Shown one piece after another: positions 7,223-12,253 of a stretch of DNA of 12,253 nt (position 1 is the first letter of the stretch; each line of letters starts with the position of its first letter). Under the pieces are notes generated by a model. That model ran no database searches and was not told the DNA's origin. It saw only the letters and a list, made by a program, of their open reading frames with translations. Position numbers and translations under genes: made by a program. The DNA comes from Gammaproteobacteria bacterium (GTDB lineage Bacteria; Pseudomonadota; Gammaproteobacteria; GRL18), in assembly GCA_013139395.1 (NCBI GenBank), contig WTAX01000193.1, positions 1 to 12,253 of the forward strand. Reading direction: 5' to 3'.

Positions 7223-8830
7223 TTACTTGGTTGCTGAAGTAGCCCAGGTAATCTTCTCCATTACTTTACCAAGACTCAGACTAGAACCCCGTGCTGGTGG
7301 AAATTCTTTTAGAGTTTCTAGCTTCTCAGCAACGGATTTTTGAGCTGGCACCATCAGATACATACGATCTGCCCACCATTTCATGTACATTGAAGATTGG
7401 CTGTCAAAACGTTCATAAGGATCACGACGTAAATTAGTGATAAGAGGCCAGCTTGGCGTTTTGTGCCATGCTGTTGGTAAATTTCCCCACATTTCAGTAA
7501 AGGTAATTTTCCACTCACCAACACGAATAGCATTCAAGTCGCCATCACCGCTAAAGTAGAAAATCTCATTACGTTTTCCCTTCCCCTTACCAGTCAACAG
7601 ATCCATCTGGTTAACACCATCAAGGTGTGCCTTAAATGTCTTGCCGTCAGCTTTAACGCCACCTTTTTTAAGTTTCGCCTGAATACCTGTGTCTTTACCT
7701 TCAGCAGCAGCTAATAGAGTAGGCATCCAGTCTTCATGTGCGAATACGTCGTTGATGATTGTTCCAGGTTTAATTTTTCCAGGCCAGCGAACGAGCTGAG
7801 GGACACGGAAACCACCTTCATTAGTCAGACCTTTCTCACCTTTAAATGGGTGATTACCACCTTGTGGCCAGGTAAATATCTCAGCACCGTTATCGGTCGA
7901 CCAGATAACAATCGTGTTATCGGCAACTTTCAGTTCGTCCAGCTTATCAAGCAGTGCACCTGTCACATCATCCAGTTCAGACATACCATCTGCGAAAATG
8001 CCATTTCCAGTTTTGTTCTTGTACTTTTCACTCAAGTGAATCCAGACATGGTTACGTGTTGATACATGCCATAAGAAGAAAGGCTCATCTTTTTTGCTTG
8101 CCTTATTTTTCTTAACCGCTCGCTCCATGAAGTCAAGAGAACGTGCCAATAAATCTTCTTCAATGGTTTCCATACGCTTTTTGGTCAAAGGTCCAGTGTC
8201 TTTACACTTTTGTTTGCCAACAACACCCCAGCGAGGTTCATCCGTCTTGTCAAATGTGTCTGTTGCAACACAATCCATGACGCCACGAGGACCATAAGTT
8301 GCTCTGAATTTTGGATCTTTGGGATAATCAGCATTTTCTGGCTCTTCTTCAGCATTTAAGTGATAAAGGTTGCCATAGAATTCATCCATACCATGCACAG
8401 TCGGTAGATATTCATTGCGATCACCCAGGTGATTTTTACCAAACTGACCCGTGATATAGCCATGTGGCTTCAGCAATTCAACAATAGTGGGATCAATTTT
8501 TCTCACACCATGTTTTGCACCTGGCATACCAATGGTCAGCAAACCTGTTCGGAAAGGATTTTGTCCCAGCATGAATGCAGCGCGTCCAGCAGTACAAGAT
8601 GCCTGAGCATAAGCATCAGTCATCAGAGCACCTTCTTTGGCAATACGATCGATATTTGGCGTCGTACCAGCCATTAACCCCCGGTGATAGGCACTGATAT
8701 TATCCTGACCAATATCATCACCCCAAATGACAAGAATATTAGGTTTCTTGTTTTGTGCATAAGCTGTACTGGCAAGCATAATAGACCCGAACAGCGATAA
8801 CACAATAATCGATCTCGATCTCGTTATCAT
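7223..8830 (-). CDS. Secreted arylsulfatase-family sulfatase
   Basis: This is a type I (formylglycine-dependent) sulfatase of 535 residues, expected to hydrolyse sulfate esters in the periplasm or outside the cell; the substrate is unknown. Residues 1-25 are a Sec signal peptide ending STAYA. Metal-binding Asp38 and Asp39 lie in NILVIWGDDIGQ. The activation site is CTAGR at 79-83, matching the C-x-(P/A)-x-R rule with Ala in place of the more common Pro, so Cys79 should become formylglycine. A second metal-site block, IWSTDNGAEIF, is near residue 310, with FKGEKGLTNEGGFRVP after it. The frame extends 34 codons further upstream to 8932, but I prefer the ATG at 8828-8830 because it gives an intact signal peptide and has GGAG six bases before it; the extension would run through a terminator. 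A maturation enzyme is not in the window. The gene has its own upstream repeat/terminator module, so it is probably transcribed separately from PagL. Confidence 0.93.
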   Translation of the reverse strand: MITRSRSIIVLSLFGSIMLASTAYAQNKKPNILVIWGDDIGQDNISAYHRGLMAGTTPNIDRIAKEGALMTDAYAQASCTAGRAAFMLGQNPFRTGLLTIGMPGAKHGVRKIDPTIVELLKPHGYITGQFGKNHLGDRNEYLPTVHGMDEFYGNLYHLNAEEEPENADYPKDPKFRATYGPRGVMDCVATDTFDKTDEPRWGVVGKQKCKDTGPLTKKRMETIEEDLLARSLDFMERAVKKNKASKKDEPFFLWHVSTRNHVWIHLSEKYKNKTGNGIFADGMSELDDVTGALLDKLDELKVADNTIVIWSTDNGAEIFTWPQGGNHPFKGEKGLTNEGGFRVPQLVRWPGKIKPGTIINDVFAHEDWMPTLLAAAEGKDTGIQAKLKKGGVKADGKTFKAHLDGVNQMDLLTGKGKGKRNEIFYFSGDGDLNAIRVGEWKITFTEMWGNLPTAWHKTPSWPLITNLRRDPYERFDSQSSMYMKWWADRMYLMVPAQKSVAEKLETLKEFPPARGSSLSLGKVMEKITWATSATK

Positions 8831-8903
8831 AGTTTTCTCCAATGAAATTATTGTATTGAAATGAAGCAATTCTGGCAGTCTCTCTTGCCAGTTTGTATAA
8901 ATT

Positions 8904-8970
8904 TTAGCAAATTTATTGGAACAAAAAATCACCCTAAAAGAGTGATTTTTGCATCACTCTTTTAGGGTGA
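8904..8970 (-). repeat. Dispersed intergenic repeat, short copy C
   Basis: On the minus strand this stretch starts TCACCCTAAAAGAGTGAT, which is one base different from copy B (TCACCCTAAAAGAGGGAT), and it ends with AATTTGCTAAAATTTATAC, the counterpart of ATTTGCTAAATT in copies A and B. The further ~50 bases that A and B share, up to TTTGCATGAA, are not recognisable here. It lies directly upstream of the sulfatase. TTGTTC and TATACA, 19 bases apart, could be its promoter, at low confidence. Confidence 0.6.
8923..8970 (-). terminator. Strong intrinsic terminator with perfect 18-bp stem
   Basis: The arm TCACCCTAAAAGAGTGAT at 8929-8946 pairs perfectly with 8953-8970 around a six-base loop. On the minus strand the stem is followed at once by six T (8928-8923); on the plus strand five T follow after one base, so it could act in both directions. 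It ends the PagL and helix-turn-helix-remnant transcription unit and insulates the sulfatase. Confidence 0.85.
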
Positions 8971-8975
8971 CTTTT

Positions 8976-9177
8976 TCACTTCCAGCATGAGTTTCCTTTG
9001 CGGGCAAGGCATTCAAGTTGATTAATCATTTTTGGTAATAATTCTGATAGTGTTTTTCCAGAACTATCAAATTATGCATTTTATAATAGCTCTTATTTTT
9101 AACTTAATTGCTACGGCAAGTTGGGACAGTGTCGATTGAGGCAAGCGAAGGTATTCCGACAATTCATCGATGGTCAT
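8976..9177 (-). pseudogene. Frameshifted small helix-turn-helix (excisionase/HTH_17-like) gene
   Basis: An ATG at 9175-9177 opens a 36-codon frame starting MTIDELSEYLRLPQSTLSQL, which matches the N-terminal half of the MerR/excisionase-type HTH_17 domain (T-I-D-E-L-S-E-Y-L ... S-T-L-x-x-L). The expected continuation with a G-R-x-W-R-F block is missing: the frame runs AVAIKLKIRAIIKCII and stops at 9067-9069. A second frame opens at that point and reads DSSGKTLSELLPKM, INQLECLARKGNSCWK, stopping at 8976-8978, five bases before the terminator stem. The two pieces fill the space between PagL and the terminator, so a single small gene with a frameshift near 9070 is the simplest reading. It starts 49 bases after the PagL stop. 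It could instead be a fragment from a plasmid or phage-type regulator. The second half has no family I recognise. Confidence 0.5.
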
Positions 9178-9226
9178 TACTTCATGAAATTATTTCCTTA
9201 AATAATTTTTTATGTTTTCTTAGAAT

Positions 9227-9694
9227 TCACAAGCTGATACTATAATTCAGATATATAATCTCAGCTCCGGGGTTACGATCCCCCAGATCACAGTTTGAAA
9301 TATGTCCAAAACCCAAGCCGATTTTTGCGTCATTTTCAAGATTGTATTCCAGGCGCAATTGACTATAAAATTCGACATCATACCCCAATTCGGTATCTGC
9401 ACCGTCATTATAGTAACCAGCAGACAGACTGGGGGTTAACGACCATTTATTGTTAATAGAAAATGGATAGCCAACACCAGCATATAAATAGGCCGCACTA
9501 TCTGTTGTAAAAAAAAGTCCCAAATGCGGTTTAAAACCTGACCATTCAGTTGCAAATGCATATTCAATCTGTCCCATAGCAGTTGCTGAGTGACTGACAT
9601 CAAAACTACCTAAAGCCAGGTTCAGACTACTTTCCTGTGCATGCAAATAAACCGGATTCAAACCCCAAATTAAAACCAGAATTAATTTTTTCAT
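9227..9694 (-). CDS. pagL: PagL-family lipid A 3-O-deacylase (acyloxyacyl hydrolase)
   Basis: This is a predicted outer-membrane beta-barrel hydrolase that removes the 3-O-linked acyl chain of lipid A, altering surface charge packing and immune recognition in known homologues. It has 155 residues with a Sec signal ending near LHAQ (residue 20). The barrel shows alternating strands ending with the aromatic/hydrophobic tail NYSISL. Catalytic residues fit PagL well: His131 and Ser133 in GHISN, and Glu145 in NPGAE, with the same His+2 Ser and Ser+12 Glu spacing as in the Pseudomonas enzyme. The gene follows the 147-residue exported protein by 162 bases. The ribosome binding site is weak (AAGAAA). 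A 13-bp inverted repeat at 9726-9767 lies 31 bases upstream of the start codon and could regulate it. Confidence 0.85.
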   Translation of the reverse strand: MKKLILVLIWGLNPVYLHAQESSLNLALGSFDVSHSATAMGQIEYAFATEWSGFKPHLGLFFTTDSAAYLYAGVGYPFSINNKWSLTPSLSAGYYNDGADTELGYDVEFYSQLRLEYNLENDAKIGLGFGHISNCDLGDRNPGAEIIYLNYSISL

Positions 9695-9725
9695 TTAAAT
9701 TTCTTAATGCTAATGATGTGTAATC

Positions 9726-9767
9726 ATTTTTCCTTTAAGTATTGTGAACATAAGTTAAAGGAAAAAT
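9726..9767. repeat. Perfect 13-bp inverted repeat upstream of pagL
   Basis: ATTTTTCCTTTAA at 9726-9738 is matched by its exact reverse complement TTAAAGGAAAAAT at 9755-9767, with a 16-base spacer. It lies 32-73 bases before the pagL start codon, a place suited to an operator or 5' UTR hairpin. The arms are mostly A/T, so some chance similarity is possible, but an exact 13-base match at this spacing is uncommon. Confidence 0.5.
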
Positions 9768-9794
9768 AACAAATAATAAAAGCCTGCCCTTAGC

Positions 9795-9833
9795 CCCCTT
9801 TTCATCCATTTGGGTACCGTGGAAAAAAAGGGG
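9795..9833 (-). terminator. Possible stem-loop after the 147-residue gene
   Basis: CCCCTTTT at 9795-9802 can pair with AAAAGGGG at 9826-9833 across a 23-base loop that contains GGTACC. It begins 24 bases after the stop of the 147-residue gene. The next T run on the minus strand (CTTTTATT) is about 11 bases beyond the stem, so termination would be weak. I regard it as a candidate only. Confidence 0.3.
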
Positions 9834-9856
9834 AAGCAATGAGCAAATACTTTCGA

Positions 9857-10300
9857 TCATTTCATTATGATATCAAGCCCTTCAACACCAATAGCTAATG
9901 CAACACCTTCTGCTCCAGATGATTTCAGGTTCAGTTTGACCCCTTTGTCATTTTTTAACCAGATTGAGTTTTTAGAAGCATAACCGAGTGTCGCACCCAA
10001 TTGGAATGCAGCATAAATGCCACCAAAATCTTCAATGTTTTTCATATCATAGACATTACCTATAAGATGTAATTTGTGTATACCGATACCACCCAGTTTT
10101 ATACCTGTTGTCTTGAAACTGCGGGACTCTTCACCCATGACAACAACACCGCCTCCCATATCACCACCAAGAATCAAGGAAATCTGTGTTTCATCAATCA
10201 CGACGGTACCCGATTTGACTGGTTCTGACGCTAATGCAGTGTTTGTTAATAGCATTAAAGTCACAAACATACAGCTGACTAGTTTTTTGTAAAAATTCAT
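9857..10300 (-). CDS. Exported glycine-rich protein of unknown function, 147 residues
   Basis: I do not recognise a firm family. The first 25 residues form a Sec signal peptide (MNFYKKLVSCMFVTLMLLTN, cut after ALA or LAS). The mature part has no cysteine and is rich in short beta strands and glycine: ISLILGGDMGGGVVVMGEES, then TTGIKLGGIGIHKLHLIGNV, a FGGIYAAFQLGATLGYA block, and a C-terminal GAEGVALAIGVEGLDIIMK. The GGG-VVV and FQLGA patterns recall the lipid-binding SYLF/Ysc84 group and the EipA (DUF1134) group, but neither match is strong enough to adopt. AAGGA six to seven bases before the ATG supports the start. The gene is separated from the ABC permeases by a repeat-bearing spacer and from pagL by 162 bases, so its operon membership is uncertain. 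Confidence 0.8.
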   Translation of the reverse strand: MNFYKKLVSCMFVTLMLLTNTALASEPVKSGTVVIDETQISLILGGDMGGGVVVMGEESRSFKTTGIKLGGIGIHKLHLIGNVYDMKNIEDFGGIYAAFQLGATLGYASKNSIWLKNDKGVKLNLKSSGAEGVALAIGVEGLDIIMK

Positions 10301-10367
10301 AATTTTTCCTTTTTAATTAAAATTTATTGAAGTTGTAAAAATTTACTTTTTTGCAGTTTTGACTGCC

Positions 10368-10454
10368 TCAGTTGTATACCTGATAGGTAGATGCACCACC
10401 AAAAGCAGGCAATTTACCATCCAGAACGTTGATTGTATAAGTGAATTCACTCAC
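10368..10454 (-). CDS. Possible 28-residue ORF with GTG start
   Basis: GTG at 10452-10454 follows AAGGA with an eight-base gap and opens a 28-codon frame reading VSEFTYTINVLDGKLPAF then GGASTYQVYN and TGA. The composition is protein-like and less A/T-rich than the flanking spacer. It lies between repeat B and the 147-residue gene, 67 bases before the latter. It may be a real small protein, a leader peptide or a fragment. No family is recognised. The first codons overlap a perfect 10-base palindrome GTGAATTCAC (10441-10450). Confidence 0.35.
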   Translation of the reverse strand: MSEFTYTINVLDGKLPAFGGASTYQVYN

Positions 10455-10525
10455 TCTTCTTATCCTTTAGTTTATTAATAAAATTGATACTCTTTAGATC
10501 GAAATATTTAAGGAAATAAACATTA

Positions 10526-10653
10526 TTCATGCAAATAGAGAACAATTTTAAATATAAATTTGTGCTTTAACGTGTTTTATAATTTAGCAAATCACCTGAA
10601 TTTATAAAATCCCTCACTAAGGGTGATTTTGTATCCCTCTTTTAGGGTGATCA
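10526..10653 (-). repeat. Dispersed intergenic repeat, long copy B
   Basis: This copy aligns along its whole length with 4519-4644. On the minus strand it reads TGATCACCCTAAAAGAGGG, then a second hairpin, ATTTGCTAAATTATAAA, and ends TTCTCTATTTGCATGAA. It contains two near-identical 19-base units, ATCCCTCTTTTAGGGTGAT (10633-10651) and ATCCCTCACTAAGGGTGAT (10609-10627), each close to a palindrome. It overlaps the end of the ABC permease gene and lies upstream of the 147-residue gene. Confidence 0.75.
10606..10630 (-). terminator. Intrinsic terminator overlapping the permease stop codon
   Basis: On the minus strand AAAATCACCCT (10630-10620) pairs with AGGGATTTT (10614-10606) with one bulged A and a five-base loop, followed by AT-rich sequence. 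The TAG stop codon of the permease (10617-10619) is part of the loop. It should end the ABC transporter transcript. Confidence 0.6.
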
Positions 10654-11792
10654 TAATTTTTTTTATTGATTAACCACAATGAAAAAATCCCATAGATAAA
10701 AAACTGTATCCATAATTGTTGCCATAAAGAACCAATTCCTGCAAAATCAGCCTCCATTTGATTCAATTGTAAAAAAGCCTGAATAGCTGGAATAGCTGGA
10801 AAGATTTGTGAAATATCGACAAGAAATGTCGGTATCATATTGATTGGCCAGACGAAACCAGCAGAAAAAACGATGGGTAATGATGTAAATAAAATTAATA
10901 CCGTCACCAGTTCGGGTCTGGGCACCAACAGACCGATACAGATTCCTAAAGCGATTGTTGATAATAAAAAAGGAATGATTAATTGAATTAATTGTATAGG
11001 ATCAGCTAATTTAGAAATAACATAATAATCAAAACAAAAACCAAAATAGTAAAATGCCAGCACAATCTCGATCATTAAAAAAATAAGACTTCTTGCTGAG
11101 ACTAATTTCCACCCTGGTACTTGCTGCCAATAGCCCTTCTCACCCTTAGCATCCATTTCATTTTGTGCAGAACCAATCAGGCCTACGCCAATTAATAATG
11201 TCTGATATAAAATGACCACAAAAACGGCGGGGACGACATAATTAATATAGCCACCCGTCATATTAAAAACCGGTCGAAGATTAAGGTGAATTGGCTCATA
11301 TTGCTGTTTTGCTGTGATCAATGATTTCCCTTCTATTAAATGGTGTAATACTTTTATTTCAGCACCAAGGGTTGCTCCTACTGTGGCAAGACCTTCAATG
11401 ACCGTACTGAAAACCAAAAAATAAGAGGCATCACCAGCATACGATAAGGTTGGACTACGCCCTAAAAGTAAATCACGATGAAAATTTGCGGGGATCACAA
11501 GCATACCTGCAAGTCCTTCATCTTCTATAGCCAATTGTGCAGCACTGATATTATAAACATAACGATCAATTTGAACCTGTGGTGTTGCATTGACCATACG
11601 AATTAACTGACGACTCACTGCACTATTATCCAGGTCAACGACGACCACAGATTGCTCTCGGGGTAATTGCTGACTATAAGGCATTGGGTATAGAAAGGAA
11701 TATAAAAAAACCCCACCAAAAACGGTCAGAAGCAGCGCCTGATTGCTAAAGATTGCATTTATTTCACAAACTAATAGTTTTCCCCAGGTCAT
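10617..11792 (-). CDS. ABC-2 type transporter permease
   Basis: This is an inner-membrane permease of the ABC-2 (YhhJ/YbhR-like) type, 391 residues, expected to work with an ATPase and often an HlyD-like periplasmic adaptor in export; the substrate is unknown. One membrane segment lies at ~15-37, then a large periplasmic domain (~40-183) with the family block SVVVVDLDNSAVSRQLIRMV and LAGMLVIPANFHRDLLLG. Five further hydrophobic segments follow at about 184-207, 234-256, 268-290, 294-316 and 357-376. The start ATG at 11790-11792 overlaps the stop of the preceding permease (ATGA) and has GGGAG about ten bases upstream inside that gene. The last 11 residues, DHPKRGIQNHP, are encoded entirely by the dispersed repeat B, so the tail is probably acquired and not conserved. 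Confidence 0.9.
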   Translation of the reverse strand: MTWGKLLVCEINAIFSNQALLLTVFGGVFLYSFLYPMPYSQQLPREQSVVVVDLDNSAVSRQLIRMVNATPQVQIDRYVYNISAAQLAIEDEGLAGMLVIPANFHRDLLLGRSPTLSYAGDASYFLVFSTVIEGLATVGATLGAEIKVLHHLIEGKSLITAKQQYEPIHLNLRPVFNMTGGYINYVVPAVFVVILYQTLLIGVGLIGSAQNEMDAKGEKGYWQQVPGWKLVSARSLIFLMIEIVLAFYYFGFCFDYYVISKLADPIQLIQLIIPFLLSTIALGICIGLLVPRPELVTVLILFTSLPIVFSAGFVWPINMIPTFLVDISQIFPAIPAIQAFLQLNQMEADFAGIGSLWQQLWIQFFIYGIFSLWLINKKNYDHPKRGIQNHP

Positions 11793-12253
11793 TGGCTATC
11801 AACTCCCTCATTTATTTTATCAATAATAACCGTTTGATGTGATTCTAATATGACAAAATGAACCCATTGCAAGGCTAAAAAAAAGGTAATGAAAAATAAA
11901 ATTAATGCTCCCATTTGCGGTAATGCGGTTTGAAGTGAAGCACCATGATTTGTCTGGAAGACTTGAATCTGCATATAATGACTGACTGGAATCAGATCTC
12001 GCCAAATTTGTGCCAGAGTATTCATATCCGTTGCCGGAAAAGTAATTCCCATAAAGGCAAAGCTGGGGGCAGTATATGCTGCAGCAAAACTCAAAGACAT
12101 ATCAGCATCCTGAACAATGACAAATACCAGTAACGCAACGGCCTGACTCGCCAGTATGACTAATAACTGACTGAAGAGTAATATTCCCCAGTGACCATGC
12201 ATTGGCCAGTTCAGTACTTCAAACATAAAGTAAAGAAAAATAGCACCGTGAAA
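11789..12253 (-). CDS. ABC-2 type transporter permease, 5' end outside window
   Basis: The frame is open to the window edge, so only the C-terminal ~154 residues are visible and the internal ATG at 12224-12226 is not the start. Four hydrophobic segments appear, beginning with HWGILLFSQLLVILASQAVA. The block FAFMGITFPATDMNTLAQIW followed by DLIPVSHYMQIQVFQ is typical of the C-terminal half of ABC-2 permeases of the YhhJ/RbbA-associated group. It overlaps the following permease by four bases, so the two proteins are likely made in equal amounts and form a heterodimeric pore. An ATPase and adaptor protein would be expected upstream, beyond 12253. Confidence 0.88.
   Translation of the reverse strand, partial: FHGAIFLYFMFEVLNWPMHGHWGILLFSQLLVILASQAVALLVFVIVQDADMSLSFAAAYTAPSFAFMGITFPATDMNTLAQIWRDLIPVSHYMQIQVFQTNHGASLQTALPQMGALILFFITFFLALQWVHFVILESHQTVIIDKINEGVDSQ

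Noticed and set aside
8831..8932. 34-codon upstream extension of the sulfatase
   Set aside because: It would bury the signal peptide inside the protein and run into the terminator stem; the internal ATG at 8830 has a good GGAG and an intact signal peptide.
4519..10653. CRISPR array or insertion sequence as explanation for the repeats
   Set aside because: The copies are three, kilobases apart, without regular spacers, without a transposase and without visible target duplications.

Overview
All supportable genes in this window lie on the minus strand, so transcription runs from high to low coordinates. The proteins suggest a Gram-negative, probably gammaproteobacterial, genome. There are Sec and lipoprotein signal peptides, a PagL-type lipid A deacylase, an outer-membrane-style patatin lipoprotein, a multiheme periplasmic cytochrome c and an ABC-2 export permease pair. 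I cannot name a genus. No tRNA, rRNA, CRISPR array, transposase or integrase was seen.

Layout in transcription order. (1) 12253-10617: two ABC-2 permease genes overlapping by ATGA; the first is cut by the window edge. (2) 10616-9857: intergenic DNA with a long repeat copy and a possible 28-residue ORF, then a 147-residue exported protein of unknown function. (3) 9856-8976: PagL-family lipid A 3-O-deacylase, followed by a frameshifted remnant of a small helix-turn-helix gene. (4) 8970-7223: a very strong terminator hairpin, then a secreted sulfatase. (5) 7222-4787: a 16-bp palindrome, then an octaheme cytochrome c with HEAT-like and TPR C-terminal repeats. (6) 4786-4358: gene-poor DNA with a signal-peptide-like mini ORF, a second long repeat copy and a startless coding-like fragment. 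(7) 4357-2361: a tight envelope cassette of a 121-residue exported protein, a glycine-zipper lipoprotein and a patatin-like phospholipase lipoprotein. (8) 2311-1: a ParB-like (ParBc_2-type) protein whose stop codon abuts the ATG of a SulP anion transporter cut by the window start. This last block is visibly richer in G+C than the rest.

The most unusual signal is non-coding. A dispersed module recurs three times in the same orientation (about 4519-4644, 8904-8970 and 10526-10653). Each copy joins terminator-like hairpins built on an ATCnCCTnnnnAGGG core to a conserved ATTTGCTAAATT-type block, and the two long copies continue to a shared TTCTCnATTTGCATGAA end. Each copy closes one transcription unit and precedes the next, and one forms the last codons of an ABC permease. 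It could be a portable terminator/promoter cassette or a small non-autonomous repeat.

Functionally the window is an envelope and periplasm neighbourhood: lipid A trimming, phospholipid hydrolysis, sulfate-ester hydrolysis, periplasmic electron transfer, export and anion uptake. The sequence does not show that these form one pathway.
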